Assembly (NCBI GenBank): GCA_015665455.1
Contig: JADFAD010000006.1
Coordinates: 62,001 to 126,000 of the forward strand
DNA length: 64,000 bases
Direction of reading: 5' to 3'
From: Oceanospirillaceae bacterium
Lineage (GTDB): Bacteria > Pseudomonadota > Gammaproteobacteria > Pseudomonadales > Litoribrevibacteraceae
Positions 18,944 through 28,406 of this stretch are shown piece by piece (positions within the stretch are counted from its first letter, which is position 1; each line of letters opens with the position of its first letter). The translations under genes were made by a program, and so were the position numbers. The notes below the pieces were generated by a model. It saw only the letters and a list, made by a program, of their open reading frames with translations, was not told the origin of the DNA and made no database searches.

Positions 18944-21140
18944 TTGGATTCAGAAACTCAGCTTATGTTGGATTTTGGGGTTTATTTCACTAGAAGCCTC
19001 AGCTATTACTCGATCTATACCTCTCAAAGACATTACCGAGGTTGAGGCCATTCAACTGAAATGTATTGCCAGTGAATACGAAATAATGCTGCCCATTCCT
19101 GAGCGATGGGAAGTAAAAAAAGCATCCATAGAGTTCGGTTATTTCAACTCTGCAGCGCTTTTAAAAAGAACGTCACAGCTTGTCGTAGCATTAAACGGTG
19201 TTCCTCTGTCCCAAATTAAGTTGGACCCTCTAGCACCACAAGGTCAGGCTGAAATTAATCTTCCCCCTTTGTTACTGGAAAATGACTACAACAGTTTCCG
19301 AATAGCTGTTTCACAGCATTACTCAACAGAGTGTGAATTACCTTGCATGCCAGAACTATGGACAAAGGTAATGATGAATGAGGCTAGGTTAAATATTGAA
19401 TATGAGTTGAAGCCAGTCCCTTTACGACTCTCAGCTATCTCCCACTTCCTATTTGATCCTAAAAACTTTCCAAACGGTGATGTTCACTTAATTGGCCCAT
19501 CGGAACCAAGTGACGAATTTCTAACCGTATTAGGCATGGCCTCTTCGGGTATCGCTTTAAGATTCGACTACAGAAAAGCAAACTTTAGCTACGGTCAAAA
19601 TATTATTCAAAATAAAGACAATGTGTTTATTGGAAGTCATCAAGAAGTTGATTCTCTTTTGGCTAAATACAACCTAAAACTCGAGCAAAAAGGTCCATCC
19701 ATAAAACTATTTCACCTTCCCGATCGATATTTAAACCCAAAAAAAGGAAAAGACGAACCGGAATGGATCGTAACAAAAGATAAACAATACGCTCTCTTAA
19801 TTATTGCAGGCGACTCAACCAAAGATTTAAAACTGGCCGCAGAAACGGTCGACATTATGTCAATCCCGTTTCCTGATTCACAAGGGATGGATGTAAGAGC
19901 ATTTCATATGCCTGAAATCACACTCTATTCAGGAAAACAAATACTCCTTACTGATAGGGAATACCCACTAAAGAAACTGCAATTCACCACTCGAACATTT
20001 CGGGGGTTCAATGCATCTCCTACAAGCATTTCGTTCCGAGTGCCCTCTGACTTTATGGTCAAGCCAAACGAATACGTGGAACTCTCTTTAGACATTGCTT
20101 ACGGAGCAGCACTTAGGTATGACTCTGCATTGAACATTCTATTGAACGGCCACCATGTTGGAGCTATACACCTAGACGATCAAAACGGAACCATCATTAC
20201 AGGCTATAAACTAAGGCTCCCAACGCATCTATTTCAAGGAGGGCTTAATAAGCTGGCTTTTGACGCCACATTAACACCATTTATCACAGAAAACTGTTCT
20301 TACGTTCAATCTGAAAACCTATTTCTCACGCTTTTCGACTCCTCAACAATACTCTTCCCTGAAATGCCCCACAGAGTTGAAATGCCAAACTTAAGCTTAT
20401 TCTTTGTTAATGGTTTTCCCTATACACGCTGGCCTGATGGTTTCGAAAGCATTGTCTATGTGACTAAAAACAGCAACAGCTCAATCAGCTCAACGCTTAA
20501 TCTCATCGGTCTTTTGACACAAAAGAATGGTTATCCTCTATTCGGACTGGAAATGACCTCTAATGAGCCCGTTAACTACCAAGGTGAGCTTATTGTTATC
20601 GGTCCATTGGATACAATACCTAAGTCCTACTTTCAAAAATCACCATTAAAGATAGGCGCGGAAAACCAAGTCCCATACCCCGTATTTGAAAGCTGGGATC
20701 AAAAGCAAGCTTTGGCTTTTAGTAAGCAAGTCAGTGAAATTGGAGATAAGCAAGGCATCATCATGCAAATGGCCTCCCCTTATAAAGAAGGCCGAACAAT
20801 GACAATGTATACCTCCAAACTGGAAGAAGGCGTAACGGCACTAACTCAAGCAATACTGGACCCTGGGGTACAAACTGAAGCGCTCGGGGATTTAGTTCTG
20901 ATTGACTATATCTTTAATGAATATAACCAAAAGTACTTTGATAATGGCTTGGATTATCAAGTTGTCTCTCTAAATGCTGGCGAAAGCTATGTAACAGGAA
21001 AAGCAGGACACATAACCAAACCCGATTATTACCTTACCAAAGATCCCCGTCTGTATTGGGCCGCCTTGATAGGAGGTTTGATGCTTCTTAGTGTATTCGT
21101 TTATTTAATTCTACATCGTCGGCATAAAACAAGAGAATAA
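18933..21140 (+). CDS. bcsB: Cellulose synthase periplasmic subunit BcsB
   Basis: The periplasmic partner of BcsA that guides the glucan chain and anchors by a C-terminal helix. It is 735 aa from ATG 18933, which has GGAGATC just upstream and overlaps bcsA by 11 bases; an earlier in-frame start at 18912 is less likely. It has a signal peptide (residues 1-24, ending LEASA), two repeats of carbohydrate-binding and ferredoxin-like domains (for example FRVPSDFMVKPNEYVELSLD), and a C-terminal span (YWAALIGGLMLLSVFVYLIL). The family is named for c-di-GMP binding, but that function belongs to BcsA. Confidence 0.93.
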   Translation: MKSNWIQKLSLCWILGFISLEASAITRSIPLKDITEVEAIQLKCIASEYEIMLPIPERWEVKKASIEFGYFNSAALLKRTSQLVVALNGVPLSQIKLDPLAPQGQAEINLPPLLLENDYNSFRIAVSQHYSTECELPCMPELWTKVMMNEARLNIEYELKPVPLRLSAISHFLFDPKNFPNGDVHLIGPSEPSDEFLTVLGMASSGIALRFDYRKANFSYGQNIIQNKDNVFIGSHQEVDSLLAKYNLKLEQKGPSIKLFHLPDRYLNPKKGKDEPEWIVTKDKQYALLIIAGDSTKDLKLAAETVDIMSIPFPDSQGMDVRAFHMPEITLYSGKQILLTDREYPLKKLQFTTRTFRGFNASPTSISFRVPSDFMVKPNEYVELSLDIAYGAALRYDSALNILLNGHHVGAIHLDDQNGTIITGYKLRLPTHLFQGGLNKLAFDATLTPFITENCSYVQSENLFLTLFDSSTILFPEMPHRVEMPNLSLFFVNGFPYTRWPDGFESIVYVTKNSNSSISSTLNLIGLLTQKNGYPLFGLEMTSNEPVNYQGELIVIGPLDTIPKSYFQKSPLKIGAENQVPYPVFESWDQKQALAFSKQVSEIGDKQGIIMQMASPYKEGRTMTMYTSKLEEGVTALTQAILDPGVQTEALGDLVLIDYIFNEYNQKYFDNGLDYQVVSLNAGESYVTGKAGHITKPDYYLTKDPRLYWAALIGGLMLLSVFVYLILHRRHKTRE

Positions 21141-21158
21141 AAGGTTAGAGGACGCGGC

Positions 21159-22277
21159 ATGAACGTATCATGTTCAATAGAAAGCACGCCCTATAGAACT
21201 GAGCCTTATCTATCCACTGTAGGTAGAAAGATAAAGAGCTTGGCTATGCTTCCTATTTGCTTATCCTTGATGAATTGTTCGTCGTTTCCTGAGGCTTGGA
21301 AAGATTATAAACAAATATTCATTGAAGAAGGACGAGTCATTGACACTGGGAATAAGAGAATTAGCCATTCAGAGGGTCAAGGTTACGGTATGCTGCTTTC
21401 AGTTTATTTCAACGACGAGCATGCATTTGAAGAGATGTGGGCTTGGACCAAGCAGAACCTGCAAGTCAGAAAAGACCACTTATTCTCCTGGTTGTGGGCG
21501 AAAGGTCCCAACGGCTCGTTTGAAGTTATGGATACTAACAACGCGACGGATGGAGACTTATTAATAGCATACTCTCTTTTCCAAGCAAGCAAGCAATGGA
21601 ACAATGAGAGTTATTCTACAATAGCAAAAGACATTTCAAAGTCACTTAGAAACACCGTTCTTAAGAAAATACAAAATAATAAATACCTTTTATTGCCAGC
21701 CGAATACGGGTTTCAAAATAATGGCTTAATTGCTTTTAACCCTTCATATCAAATAATGGCCGCATACGATGCATTATCTGAATTGGAATCACCCAATACA
21801 TGGCATAAAATCCAAGAAGATAGCTTATCCTTAATAAAAAAGAGCAGTAATAACGCTTATGGACTTCCACCTGATTGGGCTGCCGTTCAAACCCACACTA
21901 ATGGAACATCACCAGTAAATCCTGTCAGCCCATGGCCTGACAAGTCTTTTTACTTTGGGGATGAAGCCATACGTGTTCTCCTATATCAGCTATGGCAACA
22001 AGAACTCACAGTTACACCTCATTATCTCTTTGACCAATATCAACTATCAGGTCGGATTTCTCGTTATATACCGCAAAAAAACAACAAACATAATCAAGAA
22101 GCCATGGCGGGATATTATGCAATTGTAGGGATGAATGCTAAAAGAGCAGGTAAAACAGAGATTGCAGACCAACTATTGAAGAAAGCAAAAAAGATACTAT
22201 TAAAAGAAAATAACAATTATTACTCACATACACTCTACCTACTTGCCATTAGTTCAAATCATTGGTTAGCCCAATGA
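21159..22277 (+). CDS. bcsZ: Endo-beta-1,4-glucanase BcsZ (GH8)
   Basis: A periplasmic cellulase needed for normal cellulose export and crystallinity. It is 372 aa. The GH8 signature is ATDGDLLIAYSL with Asp131, and the proposed acid is Glu72 in SEGQGYGML. The start has GAGG eight bases upstream. The N-terminus is odd: about 24 polar residues precede the hydrophobic signal (LAMLPICLSLMNC). Cys40 could be a lipidation site, but Asn before it is not standard. The stop codon overlaps the bcsC start as ATGA. Confidence 0.93.
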   Translation: MNVSCSIESTPYRTEPYLSTVGRKIKSLAMLPICLSLMNCSSFPEAWKDYKQIFIEEGRVIDTGNKRISHSEGQGYGMLLSVYFNDEHAFEEMWAWTKQNLQVRKDHLFSWLWAKGPNGSFEVMDTNNATDGDLLIAYSLFQASKQWNNESYSTIAKDISKSLRNTVLKKIQNNKYLLLPAEYGFQNNGLIAFNPSYQIMAAYDALSELESPNTWHKIQEDSLSLIKKSSNNAYGLPPDWAAVQTHTNGTSPVNPVSPWPDKSFYFGDEAIRVLLYQLWQQELTVTPHYLFDQYQLSGRISRYIPQKNNKHNQEAMAGYYAIVGMNAKRAGKTEIADQLLKKAKKILLKENNNYYSHTLYLLAISSNHWLAQ

Positions 22278-25200
22278 AAAAAGTAATACTGAATTTAATC
22301 TCAACCTTCTGTCTGCTAATAATTGGCTTAAACGGATGGTCTTCTATTGATCCTAACCATCCAACACAACAAAAATTAAGAACATCAGATACACGCTATA
22401 CAATTCAAGTTATTGAGAGTTCGAGTAAAGCGCATGCAACAGAAGAAGCTATATACATAAGCTCATTCCTAAATCTTACGGTGTTTATCATTGCTGAAAA
22501 GCAGAACTACTCAATATACACGGGGGTGTTCTCTAATCAATTTGATGCACCACACTACCTCGCCCAACTAAAACAAAGTGGTTTTAGAAAAGCGTCAATA
22601 AAGATTAAAAAATGGGACACACCAGAAGAAATCGTTAGGTTCAATAATCAATACATACGTATTCATGACATACCTGAAACAGAACAGAGTAAACAGATGA
22701 ATAGCACTCAACTGTTCAGCAAAAAGATTGGAGAACAACCTGAGCCCAAGGAAATCCTATGGATTAGCGTTCCTGACGCCCCAGAATTAGAACATCAATT
22801 AAGAGAAGGCTGGCTACATATTAATAACAATGAATACGAAAGTGCATGCCGTATTTTTAACGACTTACGCTCCAACGATAAAATAAAAGCGAAAGCAACG
22901 TATGGCTTGGCAAGTTGTTTTCATCGATCTCTTCAGCCTGAAAAAGCGATTCCACTTTATAGAGAGTTGCTCGTAAACGATAAACAAGTAGAGCAAATCT
23001 TAATACCCCTCGCCGAAGATTTAGAATCGACTAACCAGCAAGCGGAAGCAACTGTCTATCGAAAGCGACATGAGAACTTAACAAAAGATTATTGGAGGGG
23101 GTATCAAATACAAGAAGCCTTTAAAATTGAAGTCGATAAATCAATTAACAATAAAGACAACACACAACTCCTCGACGTCTTAAAGCAGTACGAGGCATTA
23201 CTTATTGAATGCAATGCCGTTGACGGATTTTATAATGCGGCCAACCACTTAAGAAGAAACAATAAAAAAGATGAAGCTAAAGTCTATTATAAAAAATTAA
23301 TGAAATATTGCCCTAAAAAATGGCATTTAAAAGTCGGATTAATTTATTCATTAAGCGCTATCTCAAAATTTGAAGACACTAAAAAACAAATAATATCTGA
23401 AAAGAAATTACAAGGAGCTCCCGATCACTATATAAAACGACTCAATCAACTTCAGTTCAATCTATATTTAAGGCACGTAGATAGCCTTTCGCAAGGCTCG
23501 CCTGAAGCCTATAAGTATCTATCTGAGTTAAATAAAAGATATCCTAATAATCACAAAGTCTTGGCCAGTTTAGGTTGGTGGCACTATGAAAACAAAGACT
23601 ATTCAGAAGCCTTAAAGCACCTAGAATCATCTCATAACCAACAAAAAACAAAAGACACAGAAAGGGGAATATTATTCACCCTTATTCAAATGGGAGATAA
23701 AAACAGAGCTTTAACATTAGCAGGTTCCGCTAAATATAAAAAAATTGAGTTGGCATTAATTAAAGAGCTATTTGGGCAATTAGATATTGAAGATCCAAAA
23801 ATACCTGAAATGGCAAAAGATATTTATGATCTCGATCCCACCTATCTACCAAGCCAAAAAACACTCGCCTGGCACTTTTATGAAGTTGAGGACTATAAAC
23901 ATTCAAAGCTCGAATTCTCAAGACTTCATCAAACTTATCCTGAGGATATCAATCTACTCAAAGGCTATGTGTACACCTTGATGAAACTTGGAGAAATAGA
24001 TCATACTGAAACCATACTGGAGACAAACAAAAATACAGATCAAGATTTTTCTCAGCTCGCTTCAGACATTTATATGGATAAGTCACTCTCATTTTATAAG
24101 CAAAAGCAGTATTCAGAATCACTTGATTACATCAATAAATACTTAGATCTCCAACCTGAAAGTAAAGATGCACTAGCCCTTAGAAGTTGGATCTATTTTC
24201 ATAAAAATGAACGAGCTTCCGCTATTCAAGACTTAAAGTCTGTTTGGCAATCCGATCCCTCTGCCGACAACACCAAATCACTACTATTTTTATACCATGA
24301 GGAATACAAAAATAATCCAAATTCTCCACAATACATCCAGTTCTTAGAAGATCTTAAAAAATCTAAAAATACAGAAATGTCTTTAATTGCAAGCTCGGAG
24401 CTCGCAAAACAGAAACAACCGATTACAGCGTCTCAAATAACAAAAGATACAAAAACCCCCTTCAACAACGCTGATGCTACGAACATCCATATTACAGCAG
24501 AGTACCGAACAAAATCAGGAGACAAGGGAACCTCAAAGCTGGAAAGCATTGGGGTATTCGCAGGAGTTGATTTCTTTACTCTGTTTGGAAATCAATGGCG
24601 ATTGCAACTCGGTCAAGAGAACCTTAAAACGGGTGACCTCCCTTCCTCTCCTTTTATTGGCAGAGCCTTCTTATTAGGCGATCCTGGACAACCGCATCAA
24701 ACACCAGAAACATCCCTTCCAGTGAAAAGAATGTGGCTCCAGCATTGGTCCGAGACAGGGATTATAAAATACGGAGCAATCGGAACTACGGCCCTAAACT
24801 CAATAATTAAGACTCTACCTGTATTTGAACTAGAAGGGAGCTTCAGTACTGATCCCCTTAAACTACGTTCAAACAGTTACTGGAACATCCATCAACGATC
24901 TGTAGACGAATCCCTTTTAAGTTATGTAGGGCAAAAAGACCCCTATACGAATGAAGAATGGGGAAGAGTATTAAAAACAGGAGCAAAGATAGGCAACCAG
25001 TGGAATTTAACACCACCTTTTTGGGTGAATGCATCAATTGGAGGTGACTATTATTGGGGAGAAAATATCTGGGAAAACTGGTCTATAGATGGTAATGCGT
25101 CCGTAGGAAAAACGGAGCAATTTAATAATCATCAAAGAAGTTTAGGCCTCTATGGTCATATCTCTCATTATGATAAAAATACGAACCATTACACTTTTGG

Positions 25201-25597
25201 TCATGGAGGCTACTATAGCCCGCAGTTTCTTGTTGGTGGTGGGCCGTTTGCGGCTTGGGAAGCTCTGACTCAAAACACATCGTTTTGGTGGAAAATAGAA
25301 ACGTCTCTTGGTGCATACTGGGAAACGATGGATAACGCCCCTCTATACCCAGAAGACACCAATGATGTTCGTGCAGAAGGAGAATACAGTTCTGAAAGTA
25401 ACTTTGGAGTAGGTGCTCAAATAAAGCTTCAATATAGAAAGCTTTGGAACTCTTACATTGAAACATCCGGCCTCATTGATTGGAGAAAATCGCCCGATTA
25501 CGATGAAGCTCGTATTCAAGCCACCCTTAGGGTTTATTTTGAGCCTAGAAACGCTCTTACAGTATTTGACGTCTTTGATCGCATCGACCTTCCTTAA
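22274..25597 (+). CDS. bcsC: Cellulose export protein BcsC with SPOR-like N-terminal domain
   Basis: The outer-membrane exporter of cellulose. It is 1107 aa from ATG 22274, which overlaps the bcsZ stop codon by the sequence ATGA. After a signal peptide, residues 41-112 look like a SPOR domain (YTIQVIESSSKAHATEEA, then IYTGVFSNQFDAPHYLAQLK). That domain type binds denuded peptidoglycan and is not part of E. coli BcsC. TPR helices fill about 180-720. The C-terminal BcsC barrel runs from about 735 to the end, with FIGRAFLLGDPGQP and RVYFEPRNALTVFDVFDRI. The operon ends here; no terminator is obvious. Confidence 0.92.
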   Translation: MKKVILNLISTFCLLIIGLNGWSSIDPNHPTQQKLRTSDTRYTIQVIESSSKAHATEEAIYISSFLNLTVFIIAEKQNYSIYTGVFSNQFDAPHYLAQLKQSGFRKASIKIKKWDTPEEIVRFNNQYIRIHDIPETEQSKQMNSTQLFSKKIGEQPEPKEILWISVPDAPELEHQLREGWLHINNNEYESACRIFNDLRSNDKIKAKATYGLASCFHRSLQPEKAIPLYRELLVNDKQVEQILIPLAEDLESTNQQAEATVYRKRHENLTKDYWRGYQIQEAFKIEVDKSINNKDNTQLLDVLKQYEALLIECNAVDGFYNAANHLRRNNKKDEAKVYYKKLMKYCPKKWHLKVGLIYSLSAISKFEDTKKQIISEKKLQGAPDHYIKRLNQLQFNLYLRHVDSLSQGSPEAYKYLSELNKRYPNNHKVLASLGWWHYENKDYSEALKHLESSHNQQKTKDTERGILFTLIQMGDKNRALTLAGSAKYKKIELALIKELFGQLDIEDPKIPEMAKDIYDLDPTYLPSQKTLAWHFYEVEDYKHSKLEFSRLHQTYPEDINLLKGYVYTLMKLGEIDHTETILETNKNTDQDFSQLASDIYMDKSLSFYKQKQYSESLDYINKYLDLQPESKDALALRSWIYFHKNERASAIQDLKSVWQSDPSADNTKSLLFLYHEEYKNNPNSPQYIQFLEDLKKSKNTEMSLIASSELAKQKQPITASQITKDTKTPFNNADATNIHITAEYRTKSGDKGTSKLESIGVFAGVDFFTLFGNQWRLQLGQENLKTGDLPSSPFIGRAFLLGDPGQPHQTPETSLPVKRMWLQHWSETGIIKYGAIGTTALNSIIKTLPVFELEGSFSTDPLKLRSNSYWNIHQRSVDESLLSYVGQKDPYTNEEWGRVLKTGAKIGNQWNLTPPFWVNASIGGDYYWGENIWENWSIDGNASVGKTEQFNNHQRSLGLYGHISHYDKNTNHYTFGHGGYYSPQFLVGGGPFAAWEALTQNTSFWWKIETSLGAYWETMDNAPLYPEDTNDVRAEGEYSSESNFGVGAQIKLQYRKLWNSYIETSGLIDWRKSPDYDEARIQATLRVYFEPRNALTVFDVFDRIDLP

Positions 25598-25728
25598 CAC
25601 ACTCCCTCACCAACCATAAAAGTTTGCCCACAAATCAATTTCAAATAACAACCAACTCCTTCAAATACATTAATTAGATAACAAGTTAAAGAAACAACTT
25701 AGTTAATAAATAAAAAACTCAAACCTCC

Positions 25729-25745
25729 TGCGACAAAATGTCGCA
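25729..25745. promoter_or_regulatory. Palindromic operator-like site before the Met/His-rich outer-membrane protein
   Basis: TGCGACA-AAA-TGTCGCA is a perfect 7-bp inverted repeat with a 3-base centre. It lies 69 bases before the start codon, in an otherwise AT-rich spacer of 216 bases. Size and symmetry fit a dimeric repressor or response-regulator site; the regulator is unknown. Confidence 0.5.
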
Positions 25746-25813
25746 TCCCCGTGGGACATCAGTCCTGATAGAATTGCCTTAAAAATCACATAATTAGCTT
25801 GGGCCTCATTGAA

Positions 25814-26854
25814 ATGAACAAAATAAAGAACCCTATACTTGTTTTAGGTATATCAACCATCAGTGCTTTAGTATCTTCTGTTGCTACAGCTCATGACTCT
25901 TGGCAGTCCAGCAGAGCTGACAGCCATGCCCCAATTGGCGTGATGGGAGATCATACTCATAATAAAGACGAAGTAATGGTTTCTTATCGCTATATGGCTA
26001 TGGCTATGGAAGGTCTTCGAGACGGAACAGATCGAGTCGACGGAACCACAATGGTCACCCCCGAACAACACGATATGGACATGCATATGGTGGGCATCAT
26101 GTATGCACCCAACGATACTGTGACTCTTATGACAATGTTTAACTATCTTGAGAACAAGATGGATCTTAAACAAACAATGACCATGATGGGTAATACCATG
26201 ACTACTCAATTTGACACTGAAAGTAGTGGTATGGGAGACACCAAAGTAGGTGCTCTTATTAATGTCTGGAAATCCGAGCAGGATAATCATCGAATACATT
26301 TAAATACGAACATAAGCATACCTACAGGGGATATTGGGCAGAAAGACGACACTCCAATGGCCGATAACATGCAGCTTGGCTACCGAATGCAACTCGGGTC
26401 AGGCACATGGGATATTCAAGCTGGTGCTACTTATTTAGGCCAAACTGATACTCTTTCGTGGGGCGCACAAGGATTAGTAACCGTCCGAACAGATAAAAAC
26501 CATCATGGCTATAATCTAGGCAATCGTTACGAGCTTACTGGCTGGGCGGCTAAACCAGTTACACCATGGTTGAGCCTATCTTTAAGGTTACAAGGCATAG
26601 AGTGGGATAACATCGACGGTTCAGATGACGATATCTCACCTATGATGGAAACCATGAATCCTGTTATGAACCCAGATCAGCTCGGCGGACAACGTGTAGA
26701 TGGACTTGTCGGCATCAACCTTCTTGGTACAAACGACAGCTTAAAAGGGCATCGCTTGGCCTTTGAATACGGTATACCGTTGCATCAAGATCTAGATGGT
26801 CCACAATTGGAGACGGATAGCAATCTGATTATTGGATGGCAAAAAGCATTCTAG
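25814..26854 (+). CDS. Met/His-rich outer-membrane beta-barrel (phenol MetA/transporter-like family)
   Basis: A 346-residue exported protein. The signal peptide ends SVATA, and the mature protein starts HDSWQSSRADSHAPIGVMGDHTH. The rest is an alternating beta pattern ending in Phe (LIIGWQKAF), as expected for an outer-membrane barrel of the type annotated transporter or MetA-pathway phenol degradation. Met and His are very frequent between residues 40 and 150 (MVSYRYMAMAMEG, HDMDMHMVGIMY, QTMTMMGNTMT), which suggests copper handling by analogy with Met-rich copper proteins; that is inference. It is monocistronic, with a strong terminator. Confidence 0.72.
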   Translation: MNKIKNPILVLGISTISALVSSVATAHDSWQSSRADSHAPIGVMGDHTHNKDEVMVSYRYMAMAMEGLRDGTDRVDGTTMVTPEQHDMDMHMVGIMYAPNDTVTLMTMFNYLENKMDLKQTMTMMGNTMTTQFDTESSGMGDTKVGALINVWKSEQDNHRIHLNTNISIPTGDIGQKDDTPMADNMQLGYRMQLGSGTWDIQAGATYLGQTDTLSWGAQGLVTVRTDKNHHGYNLGNRYELTGWAAKPVTPWLSLSLRLQGIEWDNIDGSDDDISPMMETMNPVMNPDQLGGQRVDGLVGINLLGTNDSLKGHRLAFEYGIPLHQDLDGPQLETDSNLIIGWQKAF

Positions 26855-26873
26855 CGTCTCTTGATAAAGCAAT

Positions 26874-26903
26874 AAAAAAGGGCATTTTAAAATGCCCTTT
26901 TTT
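26874..26903. terminator. Bidirectional intrinsic terminator
   Basis: A perfect palindrome with GGGCATTTT / AAAATGCCC at its core and six A or T on either side. It separates the convergent outer-membrane protein gene and mucD. Confidence 0.92.
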
Positions 26904-26926
26904 ATTAAATGCCCACAAAGAAATAT

Positions 26927-28351
26927 TTAAGGCTCCAGTCTAACCCAAACGAATCGACGCATACCTTTTCTAATGACCAGCATAGGTAAGTTTCTTCCCT
27001 CAGGTAACTCAGCAATGATCTGATTAAATTCATCTATATTAGAGATCCAGCGATGATTTAGCATCGCAATAATATCTCCTGATCGAACCCCTTTTTTGGC
27101 GACAACGCTATCAGGTGCAACTTGCTCAACGATGACACCTTTATTAATATCTGCGTTTCTGCGCTGATCATCGGTCATGTCAGAAACTATAACCCCCAGC
27201 GGATTATCATCAAGTGGCGTTTTTGCCGCTCTACTTTCAGCAAGCATACGATCACCTGTCGGTAACTCACCTACTGTCACTGTCAGTTTCTTTTGCTTGC
27301 CTTGACGGTTAACCACAACCTTAGCTTTCTCACCTGGAGTCACAAGTCCAACTAAGTGAGGCAAGTCAGACGACAGAACAATAGGCTCGCCATTAAACCT
27401 AACGATGACATCGCCAGCTTCAATACCGGCTTCCGATGCTGGTTCATTCTCATACGCCTGAACAACCAACGCACCTGCAGGCTTCTCAAGACCAAACGCT
27501 TCAGCAAGCTCTTTGTTTACCTCTTGGATTCGTACTCCCAAGTAGCCACGACTGACGTAACCTTTATTCTTCAGTTGGTCTGCAACTTTCATAGCGACAT
27601 TGACAGGAATAGCAAAAGAGACGCCCATGAAACCGCCTGAACGAGTATAAATTTGGCTATTAATACCAACTACTTCACCATCAAGATCAAACAAAGGACC
27701 ACCTGAGTTCCCTGGATTAATTGCAACATCCGTTTGAATAAAAGGTACGTAATTTTCGTTTGGAAGGTTTCTTCCTTTAGCACTTACGATGCCAGATGTT
27801 ACGGTATAATCAAAACCAAACGGAGACCCAATGGCTAATACCCACTCTCCTACTTCAAGCTCTTCCGAATTTCCAAGCTTAACGGAAGGTAGTCCATCCT
27901 GATTCACCTTTAACAAAGCAATATCAGAGCTTTTATCGGCTCCGATCAATTCTGCTGTTATCTCACTGCGGTCACTGAGGCGAACAATAATTTCATCAGC
28001 GCCTTCAACGACATGGTTATTTGTTAAAATATAGCCATCAGCAGAAATAATAAACCCTGACCCTAGCGATTGAGCTTCACGCTGACGAGGTTGGGCGCCT
28101 TGACCACCTCTAGGACCATACTGAAAGAAGTGACGAAAAATTTCAGGCATTTGCTCATACCCAGGAGGCATGCCACTTTGACTTGTTTTTGCATGAGTAA
28201 CAGTACTTATATTTACCACGGCAGGAGATTGATCTTTTACCAATTCAGTAAAATCAGGCAAGTTACCAGCGAAAGTCTGAATAGATAACCCCATCAATAA
28301 AGCGCAAATAAGTACTAATGATTTATGAAATAAACGCATCCATATCCTCAC
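26927..28351 (-). CDS. mucD: Periplasmic serine protease MucD (DegP/HtrA family)
   Basis: A protein-quality-control protease and chaperone in the periplasm, 474 aa. It has a signal peptide (SLVLICALLMGLSIQTFA), the catalytic triad His113 (TNNHVV), Asp143 (SSDIALLKV) and Ser216 (NPGNSGGPL), and two PDZ domains at about 265-355 and 370-470. It is the last gene of the sigma-E operon, as in Pseudomonas algU-mucABCD, where it limits sigma-E activation by removing misfolded proteins. Confidence 0.95.
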   Translation of the reverse strand: MRIWMRLFHKSLVLICALLMGLSIQTFAGNLPDFTELVKDQSPAVVNISTVTHAKTSQSGMPPGYEQMPEIFRHFFQYGPRGGQGAQPRQREAQSLGSGFIISADGYILTNNHVVEGADEIIVRLSDRSEITAELIGADKSSDIALLKVNQDGLPSVKLGNSEELEVGEWVLAIGSPFGFDYTVTSGIVSAKGRNLPNENYVPFIQTDVAINPGNSGGPLFDLDGEVVGINSQIYTRSGGFMGVSFAIPVNVAMKVADQLKNKGYVSRGYLGVRIQEVNKELAEAFGLEKPAGALVVQAYENEPASEAGIEAGDVIVRFNGEPIVLSSDLPHLVGLVTPGEKAKVVVNRQGKQKKLTVTVGELPTGDRMLAESRAAKTPLDDNPLGVIVSDMTDDQRRNADINKGVIVEQVAPDSVVAKKGVRSGDIIAMLNHRWISNIDEFNQIIAELPEGRNLPMLVIRKGMRRFVWVRLEP

Positions 28352-28406
28352 AAATGGTATTTATATTAAATCAGGTGTTCTCTCGACAACGGGCAGTTCA
28401 GACGTA

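Noticed and set aside
25868..26299. 143-codon minus-strand frame rich in His and Ser
   Set aside because: It is the complement of the Met/His-rich coding region of the outer-membrane protein gene; the bias comes from the real gene.
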